Position numbers and translations under genes: made by a program. The notes under the pieces were generated by a model. That model was not told the origin of the DNA and made no database searches. It saw only the letters and a program-made list of their open reading frames with translations. A stretch of 64,000 nt of DNA from CAVSJO01 sp963728445 (lineage in GTDB: Bacteria; Gemmatimonadota; Gemmatimonadetes; Longimicrobiales; RSA9): positions 186,001-250,000 of the forward strand of contig CAVSJO010000005.1 in NCBI GenBank assembly GCA_963728445.1, written 5' to 3'. Below are positions 28,997-37,764 of this stretch, piece by piece (within the stretch, counting starts at the first letter, position 1; each line of letters opens with the position of its first letter).

Positions 28997-30643
28997 ATGA
29001 GTCCATGGACGCAGAAGCGGAGAGGACGCGTGGCAGTGGAGCAGGGGAGCGCGGCGGAGGCGGCGATGCGGCGGGAAGTGGCGCGGCGGCGCACGTTCGC
29101 CATCATCAGCCATCCCGACGCGGGGAAGACGACGCTGACGGAGAAGCTTCTTCTCTACGGCGGCGCCATCCATCTCGCCGGATCCGTCAAGGCCCGTCGC
29201 GCCGCGCGCCACGCCACCTCCGACTGGATGAAGCTCGAGCAGGAGCGGGGCATCTCCATCACCTCGAGCGTGCTGCAGTTCGAGTACGACGGCCACCGGG
29301 TCAACCTGCTGGACACGCCGGGGCACCAGGACTTCTCGGAGGACACCTACCGCACGCTCATCGCCGCCGACAGCGCGGTGATGCTGCTGGACAACCGGAA
29401 GGGTGTCGAGGAGCAGACGCGCAAGCTGTTCGCCGTCTGCCACCGCCGGCGCACGCCGATGTTCGTCTTCGTCAACAAGTGCGACCGGGCGGGCGAGCCG
29501 CCGCTCAAGCTGCTGGACGACGTCGAGGCCGAGCTGGGTCTGCACTGCTTCCCGGTGACGTGGCCGATCGCGGAGGCCGGGCGGCTGGTGGGCGTCTACG
29601 ATCGCCTCACCCGGCACGTGCACCTTTTCGAGCGGGACGCGGACCACGGCGCCCGCCAGGCGCGGGCGAAGGTGGCGGAGCTGGATTCGGACGAGGCCCG
29701 GCAGCTGCTGGGCGACGTCGCCCACGCGACCCTCATCGAGGACCTCGAGCTGCTGGACGTGGTCGGCGCCGACTACGACGAGGAGGCCGTCCGGGAGGGA
29801 AGGCTGGCGCCGGCCTTCTTCGGCAGCGCGCTGACCAACTTCGGCGTCGAGCCGTTCCTTCGGCACTTCCTGCGCATGGCCCCGGCGCCGCTGCCGCGGG
29901 AGACGGAGGAGGGGGCGGTCTCCCCCACGGACGACGACTTCTCCGGCTTCGTCTTCAAGATCCAGGCGAACATGGACCCGCGGCACCGGGACCGGGTGGC
30001 GTTCGTGCGCGTCTGCTCCGGCCGCTTCGAGCCGAACATGAGCGTCCGCAACGTTCGCAGCGGGGAGAGCGTCCGGCTGGCGCAGCCGCAGGCGTTCATG
30101 GCGCAGGAGCGCCGCCACGTGGAGGAAGCCTTCGCGGGCGACGTCATCGGCATCCACGACCGGGGCAGCCTCCGCATCGGGGATACGCTGGCCGAGAACG
30201 GCCGCAGCGCCATCGAGCGCATGCCCCACTTCTCGCCCGAGCACTTCGCCCGCATCCGGGTGCCGGACCCCCTCCGCCGCAAGCACCTGGACAAGGGTCT
30301 GCGTCAGCTCTCGGAGGAGGGCGCCGCGCAGGTCTTCTATGCCTCCACCCACGCCGGCCCCGAGCCCCTGGTGGGCGCCGTCGGCCGCCTGCAGTTCGAC
30401 GTCCTGATCCACCGCCTCGACAACGAGTACGGCGTCACCGCCCGGCTCGAGCCACTGCCGTACCACCACGCCCGCTGGGTGATCGGACCCGCGAAGCAGA
30501 TCGAGGCCCTCGGCGCCGGCCCCGGCCGCGCCCTCGTCTACGACGCAAAGAACCGCCCCCTGCTCCTCTTCGACTCCCCCTGGACCCTCCGCAGCACCCA
30601 GGACCGCGCCAAAGACCTGGAGTTCCTGGACGTCGCCCCGTAA
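28997..30643 (+). CDS. prfC: Peptide chain release factor 3
   Basis: A 548-residue translational GTPase. The G domain has G1 SHPDAGKTTLTEKLL, switch-region RGISITSS, G3 DTPGHQDFSEDTY and G4 NKCDRAG. Domain II (FSGFVFKIQANMDPRHRDRV) and domain III (PRRKHLDKG-like LRRKHLDKGLRQLSEEG) follow, with the typical RF3 ending QFDVLIHRLDNEYGV. It removes RF1/RF2 from the ribosome after termination, using GTP. The ATG at 28997 was used; a GTG at 29033 is an alternative that still keeps the whole G domain. It is flanked by repeat blocks on both sides and appears to be a single-gene unit. Confidence 0.95.
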   Translation: MSPWTQKRRGRVAVEQGSAAEAAMRREVARRRTFAIISHPDAGKTTLTEKLLLYGGAIHLAGSVKARRAARHATSDWMKLEQERGISITSSVLQFEYDGHRVNLLDTPGHQDFSEDTYRTLIAADSAVMLLDNRKGVEEQTRKLFAVCHRRRTPMFVFVNKCDRAGEPPLKLLDDVEAELGLHCFPVTWPIAEAGRLVGVYDRLTRHVHLFERDADHGARQARAKVAELDSDEARQLLGDVAHATLIEDLELLDVVGADYDEEAVREGRLAPAFFGSALTNFGVEPFLRHFLRMAPAPLPRETEEGAVSPTDDDFSGFVFKIQANMDPRHRDRVAFVRVCSGRFEPNMSVRNVRSGESVRLAQPQAFMAQERRHVEEAFAGDVIGIHDRGSLRIGDTLAENGRSAIERMPHFSPEHFARIRVPDPLRRKHLDKGLRQLSEEGAAQVFYASTHAGPEPLVGAVGRLQFDVLIHRLDNEYGVTARLEPLPYHHARWVIGPAKQIEALGAGPGRALVYDAKNRPLLLFDSPWTLRSTQDRAKDLEFLDVAP

Positions 30644-30650
30644 CGCGCTC

Positions 30651-30802
30651 GAAGCCCCCGCGAAGCGCCCCGCCCCCCCTCGGAGCGAGCCGAAGGCGAG
30701 CGACCCCCTAGAAGGGCCCGCGAAGCGGCCCGCCCCCCTCGAAGGGCCCGCGAAGCGGCCCGCCCCCCCTCGAAGGGCCCGCGCCAGCGGCCCGCCCCCC
30801 TA
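30651..30802 (+). repeat. Tandem 30-31-bp GC-rich repeats
   Basis: Three good copies and one degenerate copy of a unit beginning GAAGGGCCCGCGAAGCGGCC and ending in a run of C. The units lie between convergent prfC and mlaD genes. No reading frame is supported. Confidence 0.85.
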
Positions 30803-30808
30803 GGAGCC

Positions 30809-30851
30809 GGGCGCTCCGCGCCCGCGACCCCCTGCGCGCCGCCAGGCGCGC
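30809..30851. terminator. Two hairpins between convergent genes
   Basis: GGGCGC/GCGCCC with a 3-nt loop (30809-30823) and GCGCGCC/GGCGCGC with a 4-nt loop (30834-30851, touching the mlaD stop). On the minus strand no T-run follows, so this is a likely structural end of both transcripts rather than a textbook terminator. Confidence 0.5.
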
Positions 30852-31862
30852 CTAAAAAACTTTCACATGCACATCCGGCACATACTTCTTCGGATTCTCC
30901 CGCATGTCCTGGATCAGCGTCTGAAGGTCCACAACGGACTTGAGGATCTGCTCGTAGAGGGCCGGGTCCGAGATCAGGCGCTGCAGCGTCCCGTCGCCCG
31001 TGTTCACCTGGTCGAGGAGGGTGTTCACGCTGGCCAGCGTCGAATCCAGCTTCGTGACGGTGCCGACGGATCGCTCGTAGAGAGCGTCGTCGGTGACGAA
31101 CCGGCCGAGCGTGCCGCGTCCCTGGAGGATGTCGCCGGTCAGGGTGTCGACGCGGGCGATGGCCCGTGCGGCGTCGTCGTACAGGGAGGGGTCCTTCATG
31201 AGCCGGCCGAGCGTGCCGTTCGAGCGGTCGACGTCGCGCAGCAGGGAGGCGAGCTCGCCGGTCGCGGCGGTCAGCCGGAGGTAGAGCGCGTCGTCGGTCA
31301 GAAGCCGCCCCATCGTGCCCTGGCCCGTGGCGATGGAGCGTGTGATCGCGTGGATGTCGCCGATGATCGCGCTGGCGGAGTCCATCATCGTGGACGCCTG
31401 CTCCATGACGGTCTCGAGGTCGACGATCTCGGCGCTGGGCAGCGTGTCGCCGTCCAGCAGCACCGGCTGGCGGGGCGTGCCGGGTGAGATGTCGACGTAC
31501 TTGTCGCCTAGCAGGCCCTGCGTGCGGATGTACGCCCGGGAGTCTCCGCGGATCTGCTTTCGCACGTCCTGGCTCACCGACAGGTGCACGCGGACGTGCT
31601 GTTCGTCGGTCTGCCGCTCGAGGGGGATGAACTCGATGGCCGCGACCTGCCCGACCCGCTGGCCTGCGAGTGTGACGGGCGCGCCCTCCCGCAGCCCGGC
31701 GGCGTTGTCCACGATGGTCACCAGCGGATAGCGGGAGGCGAAGACGTCGAAGATCTTCCCCACCTGCCATACGGCCAGGGCGATCACCGCGGCTCCGAGC
31801 AGTATGAGCGCTCCGACCCGGAGGATGCGGGCCCGATTGCGATTGCGTCCGGTGGCCGCCAT
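30852..31862 (-). CDS. mlaD: MCE/MlaD-family lipid-binding protein
   Basis: A 336-residue protein with one N-terminal helix (VGALILLGAAVIALAVWQVG), then the MCE domain (residues about 43-125) including VDNAAGLREGAPVTLAGQRV and the YIRTQGLLGDKYVDI strand. The rest is helical and contains an imperfect repeated motif, GTMGRLLTDDALY, GTLGRLMKDPSLY, GTLGRFVTDDALY, GTLQRLISDPALY, about one every 40-45 residues, likely building a helical periplasmic barrel or tunnel. It forms a hexameric ring in the periplasm that carries phospholipids between membranes. Longer than E. coli MlaD (183 residues). ATG overlaps the mlaF stop by 1 nt. Confidence 0.9.
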   Translation of the reverse strand: MAATGRNRNRARILRVGALILLGAAVIALAVWQVGKIFDVFASRYPLVTIVDNAAGLREGAPVTLAGQRVGQVAAIEFIPLERQTDEQHVRVHLSVSQDVRKQIRGDSRAYIRTQGLLGDKYVDISPGTPRQPVLLDGDTLPSAEIVDLETVMEQASTMMDSASAIIGDIHAITRSIATGQGTMGRLLTDDALYLRLTAATGELASLLRDVDRSNGTLGRLMKDPSLYDDAARAIARVDTLTGDILQGRGTLGRFVTDDALYERSVGTVTKLDSTLASVNTLLDQVNTGDGTLQRLISDPALYEQILKSVVDLQTLIQDMRENPKKYVPDVHVKVF

Positions 31863-32722
31863 CAGCTCAGGAATGCGTTGATGTAGTCGTCGTCGGCGGC
31901 CACCATCTCCTCCGGGGTTCCGTCGAACTGGATCCGGCCATCCTTCAGGAGGTTGACCCGGGTCGCGACCCGGAAGCCGGCGCGGATGTCGTGGCTGACC
32001 AGAAGGGACGTCACGCCCAGCTCCGTCTGCAGCTTTCGGATCAGCCGATTGATCGTACCGATGGTGAGGGGGTCGAGGCCCGCCGTCGGCTCGTCGTAGA
32101 GCACGACCTCGGGCTCGGTCGCGATGGCCCGGGCGATGCCCACTCGCTTGCGCATGCCGCCCGACAGGGCGCTGGGCAGCTGCCCCAGCACCTGATCGGG
32201 GTCGAGATCCACGAACTCCAGCTTGTCCCGCACCGTCGCCTCCACTTCGTCGTCACTCATGTCCCGGTTCTCCCGGAGCGGATAAGCCACGTTGTCGAAC
32301 ACGGTCAGCGAGTCGAACAACGCCGCGTTCTGGAACACCATGCCGATGCGGCGACGGAGGTCCAGCGCCTCATCGAAGCTCATCTCGGTAATCTCCGTGC
32401 CGAAGACCCGGATGCTCCCCTCGTCCGGCAGGAGCAGCCGGAGGATGAGCTTGAGGATCGTCGACTTCCCCGTGCCGGACTCGCCCACGACGAGGAGCGT
32501 CTCGCCCCGTCGCGCTTCCAGCGAGACGTCCTCGAGGACCGGTCGGTCGAACGTGAGGTACACGTCCGACAGCTCGATGACGGGCTCCTCGGCGGGCGCA
32601 GGCGTCTCGTGCTGTGCCTCCGCCCTCGCATCCTCACGCGCTTCCTCCCGGGCGTCGTCCCGCGCGTCGTCGTCGAGCTCGTCGCGGATGGCCTGCACGT
32701 GCTCACGTCGCTCGTCGCTCAC
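31862..32722 (-). CDS. mlaF: MlaF-type ABC ATPase
   Basis: A 286-residue protein. Walker A is VGESGTGKSTILKLI (about 80-90), the Q-loop is GMVFQNAALFDSLTV, the signature LSGGMRKRVGIARAI and Walker B VVLYDEPTAGLDP. The phrase LFDSLTVFDNVAYPLRE is characteristic of MlaF. The first 45 residues are an unusual, highly charged helix-forming stretch (many Asp, Glu, Arg with Ala) absent from E. coli MlaF. The GTG at 32722 overlaps the mlaE stop (GTGA), so coupled translation fixes the start. It powers lipid movement through MlaE and the MlaD ring. Confidence 0.92.
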   Translation of the reverse strand: MSDERREHVQAIRDELDDDARDDAREEAREDARAEAQHETPAPAEEPVIELSDVYLTFDRPVLEDVSLEARRGETLLVVGESGTGKSTILKLILRLLLPDEGSIRVFGTEITEMSFDEALDLRRRIGMVFQNAALFDSLTVFDNVAYPLRENRDMSDDEVEATVRDKLEFVDLDPDQVLGQLPSALSGGMRKRVGIARAIATEPEVVLYDEPTAGLDPLTIGTINRLIRKLQTELGVTSLLVSHDIRAGFRVATRVNLLKDGRIQFDGTPEEMVAADDDYINAFLS

Positions 32723-33534
32723 AGCGGGGGCAGCAGCACGAGGAGGAGCTGCGTCAGGAAATAGTCCACGGCGAGGACGAGTACGGACGCGGCCACGACC
32801 GCACTCGTGGTCGAGGCGCCGACGCCTTCGGTGCCGCCTTCCGTGTTCAACCCGTAGTAGCAGCCGGTGAGGGTGATGATGCCGCCGAACACGAAGGGCT
32901 TCACGAGCCCGCTCACGAAGTCGCGGGGGAAGAAACCGAGCACGAACCCGGACGTGGCGATGGTGGTCCAGATGCTGTTCAGGTACGCTTCCGCCGGTAT
33001 CTGCACCTTGTATACCGCCACGAGCAGCCCGCCGAACACGCCCACGACGTCCGTCACGGCCGTGAGCAGCGGCATGACCAGCAGGCCGGCGATCAGGCGC
33101 GGGACGACCAGCTTCTTGATGGGATCGGTTCCGAAGCTCTGCAGCGCGTCGATCTGCTCCGTCACGCGCATCGAGCCGATCTCCGCGGCGATGCCCGAGC
33201 CGACGCGGCTCGCGACCATGAGCGAGCTGAGCACGGGGCCGAGCTCCCGGATCATGGAGGCGCCGACCAGCGCGCCGATGTACATCTCGGCGCCGAACTT
33301 CGAGAGCGAGACCGAGCTCTGCAGGGCGAGGACCATTCCTGTGAAGAGGCCGGTGAGCAGCACGATGGGCAGCGACCCGACGCCGATGCGGTCCATCTGC
33401 GTCAGGATGTCCCGCCAGTAGAACGGGCGCCCCACGATGAAGCGGATGGCGCGACCCGCGAGCGTGAAGTATTCGAGCACGCCCAGGGCCACGCCCCGCA
33501 TCCAATCGTCGACGAAGGCGACGGCGCGCTGCAT
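32719..33534 (-). CDS. mlaE: MlaE-type permease
   Basis: A 271-residue inner-membrane permease with five to six helices. Family features: WRDILTQMDRIGVGSLPIV, then LFTGMVLALQSSVSLSKFGA, then IGALVGASMIRELGPVLSSL, VASRVGSGIAAEIGSMRVTE and QIDALQSFGTDPIKKLVVPR. It forms the membrane part of the MCE lipid transporter with MlaF and MlaD in the same operon. No mlaB or mlaC is present nearby. The ATG at 33534 was chosen because the family begins about 10 residues before the amphipathic first helix. It is divergent from hldA with 123 bp between starts. Confidence 0.92.
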   Translation of the reverse strand: MQRAVAFVDDWMRGVALGVLEYFTLAGRAIRFIVGRPFYWRDILTQMDRIGVGSLPIVLLTGLFTGMVLALQSSVSLSKFGAEMYIGALVGASMIRELGPVLSSLMVASRVGSGIAAEIGSMRVTEQIDALQSFGTDPIKKLVVPRLIAGLLVMPLLTAVTDVVGVFGGLLVAVYKVQIPAEAYLNSIWTTIATSGFVLGFFPRDFVSGLVKPFVFGGIITLTGCYYGLNTEGGTEGVGASTTSAVVAASVLVLAVDYFLTQLLLVLLPPL

Positions 33535-33573
33535 CGGCGCTGGCTCCTGTTCACCTGGGAAGGTCGGTTCCGC

Positions 33574-33602
33574 TTTACACGGGCCCGGGCTGCGCGTACG
33601 TT
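33574..33602 (+). promoter_or_regulatory. Candidate sigma-70-type promoter for hldA
   Basis: TTTACA and TACGTT are separated by exactly 17 bp, 55 nt before the GTG start of hldA. The -10 fits the TA(G/C)(G/C)TT form seen at other gene starts in this window. Confidence 0.5.
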
Positions 33603-33657
33603 CGCCCCGGACGAGACGGCCTTCCGCAGACACAATTTCCGTGCCGATGACGAACCC

Positions 33658-34650
33658 GTGAACCATCTCGCGCCCCGGCGCGCCCGGGAAATCCTCGAGC
33701 AGGCCGCCGGCAGGCGGGTCCTGGTGGTGGGGGACCTCATGCTGGACGTCTACCTGCGGGGCAGCGCGAGCCGCATCTCGCCCGAGGCGCCCGTTCCGGT
33801 CGTGCTGGTCTCCGAGGAGTGGACGGCGCTGGGCGGCGCCGCAAACGTGGCGGCCAACGCGGTTGCCCTCGCGGGCCGCTCGGACGTGGTGGGCGTCACG
33901 GGTCGCGATGCGGCCGCGGAAGCGCTCCGGTCCGAGCTGGAGCACTCCGGCATCGGCGCCTCCGGCATCGTCCCGTCCGGCCGCCCCACGACGGTCAAGA
34001 CGCGGGTCATGGCACGCCACCAGCAGGTCGCGCGCTACGACAGGGAAGGGGACGGCGACGTCGACCCCGATACCGCCCGCGCCCTGGCCGACGCGGTCGA
34101 ACGCCTGGCCGCTGAAGCTGACGCCATCGTGCTCGAGGACTACGACAAGGGCGTGCTGGCGCCCCTCGTCATCGAGGCCGCCATGGACGCCGGGCGCCGA
34201 CGGGACATTCCGGTCGTGGTGGACCCGAAGTCCGATCACTTCTTCTCCTTCGGCGGCGCCACGCTCTTCAAGCCGAACCGCTCCGAGCTCGCTTCGGCGC
34301 TGCGCGCGCCCGTCCGCGCCGACGACCCGGAGTGGATGGACGCCACCCGCCGCCACCTGGACTGCAGCCACCTCCTCGTGACCCTCGGCGAGGGGGGAAT
34401 GGCGCTGATGACGGAGGAGGGGCAGTTCGTGCGCGTTCCCACCGTCGCCCGCTCCGTGTTCGACGTCTCCGGCGCCGGGGACACCGTCACCGCCGTCCTC
34501 GCCCTCGGCCTCGCCGCCGGCGCCTCCCCAGCGGAGGCCGCGATCCTGGCGAACCACGCCGCCGGCGTGGAGGTTGCCAAGGTCGGAGCGGCGACCGTTA
34601 CGCCCGAAGAGCTCATCCAGGCCGTCGAGGACCACGCGGCCGACGACTGA
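33658..34650 (+). CDS. hldA: Heptose 7-phosphate kinase domain protein (PfkB family)
   Basis: A 330-residue ribokinase-family kinase. The N-terminal VLVVGDLMLDVYLRGSASRI with SPEAPVPVVLV is diagnostic of the heptose kinase domain of HldE/RfaE. Later: EWTALGGAANVAANAVAL, IVLEDYDKGVLAPLV, VVVDPKSDHFFSFGGATLFK and the PfkB signature VSGAGDTVTAVLALGLAAG with the catalytic Asp. It phosphorylates D-glycero-D-manno-heptose 7-phosphate at C1 for LPS inner-core heptose. The adenylyltransferase half found in E. coli HldE is absent, so a separate hldC-like gene is expected elsewhere. No in-frame ATG precedes the family motif; GTG at 33658 is the best start. Confidence 0.88.
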   Translation: MNHLAPRRAREILEQAAGRRVLVVGDLMLDVYLRGSASRISPEAPVPVVLVSEEWTALGGAANVAANAVALAGRSDVVGVTGRDAAAEALRSELEHSGIGASGIVPSGRPTTVKTRVMARHQQVARYDREGDGDVDPDTARALADAVERLAAEADAIVLEDYDKGVLAPLVIEAAMDAGRRRDIPVVVDPKSDHFFSFGGATLFKPNRSELASALRAPVRADDPEWMDATRRHLDCSHLLVTLGEGGMALMTEEGQFVRVPTVARSVFDVSGAGDTVTAVLALGLAAGASPAEAAILANHAAGVEVAKVGAATVTPEELIQAVEDHAADD

Positions 34651-34673
34651 CCCTCACGACAGGAACAGCACCC

Positions 34674-35054
34674 ATGCTCGAGCGCATCCACACCGAGTCC
34701 GCACCCGCAGCCATCGGACCCTACAGCCAGGCCATCGTCGCCGGCGACCTGGTCTTCACGGCGGGCCAGATCCCCCTGGACCCCGCGTCCATGGAGATCG
34801 TCGGAGGCGACGTCGCCGCGCAGACCGACCGCGTCATGAAGAACCTCGCCGCGGTCCTCGAGAGCGCCGGCAGCTCGCTCCAGCGGGTCGTGAAGACCAC
34901 CGTCTTCCTCTCCGACATGAACGATTTCCCGACCATGAACGAGGTCTACGGCCGCCACTTCGGCGAGCACCGGCCCGCCCGCTCGACCGTCCAGGTCGCC
35001 CGGCTGCCCAAGGACGTGCGGGTCGAGATCGACGTGATCGCGACCCACGGCTGA
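34674..35054 (+). CDS. ridA: RidA-family enamine/imine deaminase
   Basis: A 126-residue protein with every RidA landmark: AAIGPYSQAIVAGDLVFTAG, GQIPLDPASMEIVGGD, AAQTDRVMKNLAAVLESAGS, VKTTVFLSDMNDFPTMNEVY, and the closing PARSTVQVARLPKDVRVEID with the catalytic Arg and Glu. It hydrolyses reactive 2-aminoacrylate and related enamines made by PLP enzymes. It is a trimeric cytosolic enzyme. It lies 23 nt behind hldA and 42 nt before the DUF2254 gene, so it is likely part of the same transcript, although no functional link to heptose synthesis is evident. Confidence 0.95.
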   Translation: MLERIHTESAPAAIGPYSQAIVAGDLVFTAGQIPLDPASMEIVGGDVAAQTDRVMKNLAAVLESAGSSLQRVVKTTVFLSDMNDFPTMNEVYGRHFGEHRPARSTVQVARLPKDVRVEIDVIATHG

Positions 35055-35096
35055 TCAGGAGGGGACGGCGGGCCGGTCCCGCCGTCCGCATCCGCG

Positions 35097-36449
35097 ATGC
35101 TGAGCCGGCTCCAGAACGTCTGGATGGGCGTTCGCGACAGTCTGTGGTTCCTGCCCGCCACCATGACCGTCGCGTCCGTCCTCCTCGCCATCGGCATGCT
35201 GCGCATCGACCGGGCGATGGTCGACGGCACGCCGGACAGCCTGCTCATCTTCAGCGGCGGGGCCGCAGGGGCCCGCGGCGTCCTGTCCGTCATCGCCGGC
35301 GGCCTCATCACGGTCACGGGGACGGTCTTCTCCATCACCATCGTGGCCCTGCAGCTCGCCTCGACGCAGTTCACACCCCGGGTGCTCCGCAGCTTCACCG
35401 CCGACCGGGCGAACCAGTTCGTGCTCGGCGTCTTCATCGGCACGTTCACGTACACGCTCCTCGTGCTGCGCACCGTAATCGCCGCGGACGACTCGCCCGC
35501 CGCAATCGCCCGGGCCGCCTCGACCGGTGGCGGTCCGCAGGCGGCCTTCGTGCCCAACCTCTCCGTCACCATGGCCGTCCTGCTGGCCCTCGCCAGCATG
35601 GGCTTCCTGATCTTCTTCATCAACCACGCGGCGCGCTCCATTCAGGCGTCCAACGTCGTCGATCGCATCCACGGCGAAACCCTCGACCTCGCCGGGCGCC
35701 TCTTCCCCGAGCGGATCGGCGAGCCCGAGGACCAGCGCCCGGAGCTGCCGGAAGGTGGGGCCGTGGTGGTCGCGCCCGAGGGAGGCGGGTTCCTCCAGGG
35801 CGTGGACGGAAAGGCCCTCCTCGGACTCGCGCGGGACAGAGACCTCGTGCTGCGCATCGAGGTGAGCCCTGGCGACTACCTCATCCCGGGTGAGGTCGTG
35901 GCGACGGCCTGGCCGTCGGGGTCCATCGACGACCCGGCCCGCGAAAAGATCCAGGACGCGTTCGTGCTGGGCAGCGAACGGACGCCGCACCAGGACGTGC
36001 AGCGCGGGATCATCGAGCTCGCCGACGTCGCCCTGAAGGCGCTCTCGCCGTCGATCAACGATCCGACGACGGCCATGATCTGCCTCGACCGGATGGCCGA
36101 CATCCTGGTCTTCCTCGGGACCCGTCGGTGGCCGTCGCCCGTCCGCGCCGACGAGGACGGCGCCCTCCGGCTCGTCGTGCGGGTCCCCCCGTACGCCGAC
36201 CTCGTCGCGCTGGCCTTCGACCAGGTCCGGCATTTCGCCGCGGACCAGGCCGTCGTCACCGTCCGCATCCTCGAGACTCTGGCCCGCATCGCCCGCCGCG
36301 TCCCGCCTCGGCACCACCCCTGCCTGCGGGCCCAGATGCAGGCCACTCTGGACGGCACCCGCCAGCGCGTCTCCGTCGCCCGCGACCTCGCCCTCGTCGA
36401 GTCCGCCGCCCGCTCCGCCTTCGATTCCGTCGGGAACGTCACGGCGTAA
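35097..36449 (+). CDS. DUF2254 membrane protein
   Basis: A 450-residue protein with four N-terminal membrane helices: SLWFLPATMTVASVLLAIGM, GVLSVIAGGLITVTGTVFSI, LGVFIGTFTYTLLVLRTVI, and TMAVLLALASMGFLIFFI. The TGTVFSITIVALQLASTQFTP segment is the strongest match to DUF2254. The remaining 280 residues are soluble and contain SPSINDPTTAMICLDRMADI, also conserved in the family. Biochemical function is unknown. It follows ridA closely and precedes a lytic transglycosylase by about 100 bp. Confidence 0.85.
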   Translation: MLSRLQNVWMGVRDSLWFLPATMTVASVLLAIGMLRIDRAMVDGTPDSLLIFSGGAAGARGVLSVIAGGLITVTGTVFSITIVALQLASTQFTPRVLRSFTADRANQFVLGVFIGTFTYTLLVLRTVIAADDSPAAIARAASTGGGPQAAFVPNLSVTMAVLLALASMGFLIFFINHAARSIQASNVVDRIHGETLDLAGRLFPERIGEPEDQRPELPEGGAVVVAPEGGGFLQGVDGKALLGLARDRDLVLRIEVSPGDYLIPGEVVATAWPSGSIDDPAREKIQDAFVLGSERTPHQDVQRGIIELADVALKALSPSINDPTTAMICLDRMADILVFLGTRRWPSPVRADEDGALRLVVRVPPYADLVALAFDQVRHFAADQAVVTVRILETLARIARRVPPRHHPCLRAQMQATLDGTRQRVSVARDLALVESAARSAFDSVGNVTA

Positions 36450-36556
36450 CTCGTTTACTCACATAGGATTGTACGGACACACGCGAGCGGTTCGGCGTGC
36501 CCCTTGCAGAGGGAGTCAGGGGAGAGCGCATCCGCGACTACGGGGCTGGGGGACGC

Positions 36557-37633
36557 ATGGACGAGCAGAAGGAGCGCACGGACCGACGAGCGAGCGACCG
36601 CGAGGAGGCGAGCGCGGCGAGCGCCGGCAGGAAGGACGGTGTGGAGCGCAAGCACCGGCACGGGCGGCAGGCCCTCGCGCTTGGGCTCGCGGCAGCGTCG
36701 CTGGGCGGCGTGGCCGCGACGACGGCGGGCGGCGGTGCATCGTCGGCCACGCCGGCGAAGCCGCAGGCGCCGAAGCCGGAGCCCGAGCGGCAGGAGGCCA
36801 GCGCCCGCCAGGAGACCTGGGACCTGCCGACCACGAAGAACGACCGCGTGGACTTCTTCATCGAGTTCCTGATGGGGAAGAACCGGGACAAGACGGCGAC
36901 GTGGCTGAACCGGATCGGGCGCTACGGTCCGATGATCCAGGAGAAGCTCGCGGACGCCGGGATGCCCCGGGACCTGCTGTACCTGTCGATGATCGAGAGC
37001 GGCCTGGACCCGAACGCGTACTCGTCGGCGGACGCGGCGGGACTCTGGCAGTTCATCGCTCCGACGGGCGAGCGCTACGGGCTGGAGGTGTCGAAGTACG
37101 TGGACGAGCGTCGGGATCCGGTGAAGGCGACGGACGCGGCCGTCGCGTACCTGAAGGACCTGAACCAGCGCTTCAAGGGGAGCTGGTACCTGTCGGCCGC
37201 GGGCTACAACACGGGCGAGAACCGCGTGGAGCGCGTCCTCCGGGAGCACTACGGCACGGTGCGGGGAGACGAGAACCAGTTCTGGGAGATCATGCCCGAC
37301 CTGCCGCAGGAGACGCGGGACTACGTCCCCGTCATGCTGGCGATGGGCTACATCGCGAAGAACCCGGCGAAGTACGGGTTCACGGAGGTGCAGCCGGAGA
37401 AGCCGCTGAGCTTCGCGGAGGTGACGGTGCCGGGCGGGACGGATCTGGCGGACGTGGCGCGGGCGGCCGGTGTGGATGCCGGGACGGTGATCGACCTGAA
37501 CCCGCAGCTCGTGAAGAAGCAGACGCCGCCGAACCGGAGCTGGAGCGTCCGAGTTCCGGTGGGCACGCAGGAGCGCGTGGCGATGGCCTACGCCTCGTCG
37601 GCGGCGCAGGCGGGCTACCACGCGGTGGACTGA
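36557..37633 (+). CDS. MltD-like lytic transglycosylase
   Basis: A 358-residue protein. Residues 1-30 are charged, then a short hydrophobic segment ALALGLAAASLGGVAATTAG that is a weak signal or anchor. The SLT domain (about 110-240) has YLSMIESGLDPNAYSSADAA with the catalytic Glu in IESG, GLWQFIAPTGERYGL and AAGYNTGENRVERVL. A LysM-like C-terminal domain is suggested by VPGGTDLADVARAAGVDAGT and VIDLNPQLV. It would cut glycan strands of peptidoglycan to form 1,6-anhydro ends. I chose ATG 36557 because GGGGG lies just upstream; a GTG at 36497 would add 20 residues. It is convergent with the tRNA-Sec gene. Confidence 0.85.
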   Translation: MDEQKERTDRRASDREEASAASAGRKDGVERKHRHGRQALALGLAAASLGGVAATTAGGGASSATPAKPQAPKPEPERQEASARQETWDLPTTKNDRVDFFIEFLMGKNRDKTATWLNRIGRYGPMIQEKLADAGMPRDLLYLSMIESGLDPNAYSSADAAGLWQFIAPTGERYGLEVSKYVDERRDPVKATDAAVAYLKDLNQRFKGSWYLSAAGYNTGENRVERVLREHYGTVRGDENQFWEIMPDLPQETRDYVPVMLAMGYIAKNPAKYGFTEVQPEKPLSFAEVTVPGGTDLADVARAAGVDAGTVIDLNPQLVKKQTPPNRSWSVRVPVGTQERVAMAYASSAAQAGYHAVD

Positions 37634-37651
37634 GGCGGGAGCCGCGGCGGT

Positions 37652-37747
37652 GGCGGGAGCCCGTGGGAATCGAACCCACCGGTCCGGTGTTCAGCCGGAC
37701 CCAGCGCTTTTGAAGAGCGAGGCCGTCACCAGACGACACTGACCCCC
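37652..37747 (-). tRNA. selC: tRNA-Sec (anticodon UCA)
   Basis: The 96-nt gene includes an encoded CCA. Paired elements seen: an 8-position acceptor stem GGGGGTCA against GGGCTCCC with two G-U wobbles and one A-G mismatch at the inner end, a 6-bp D stem GTCGTC/GACGGC with a 4-nt loop, an anticodon loop CTTCAAA (UCA), a 7-bp long variable arm GGTCCGG/CCGGACC and a 5-bp T stem GTGGG/CCCAC with loop TTCGATT. The long acceptor, 6-bp D stem and long variable arm separate Sec from Ser tRNA. The anticodon stem has only four good pairs and a T-C mismatch at its base. It delivers selenocysteine at recoded UGA codons. Confidence 0.85.
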
Positions 37748-37764
37748 TCGCGACCGTGGCGAGG

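Noticed and set aside
28586..30469. Long minus-strand open frame opposite prfC
   Set aside because: It runs antisense to a clear release factor 3 gene and through the 13-bp repeats, with no ribosome site or family motif.
32614..34650. Extended 678-codon frame upstream of hldA
   Set aside because: The first 340 codons are antisense to mlaF and mlaE; only the part from the GTG at 33658 shows a kinase family match.
37652..37747. tRNA-Ser or a suppressor tRNA
   Set aside because: Length, 8-position acceptor stem, 6-bp D stem and UCA anticodon together fit tRNA-Sec better than a class II serine tRNA.
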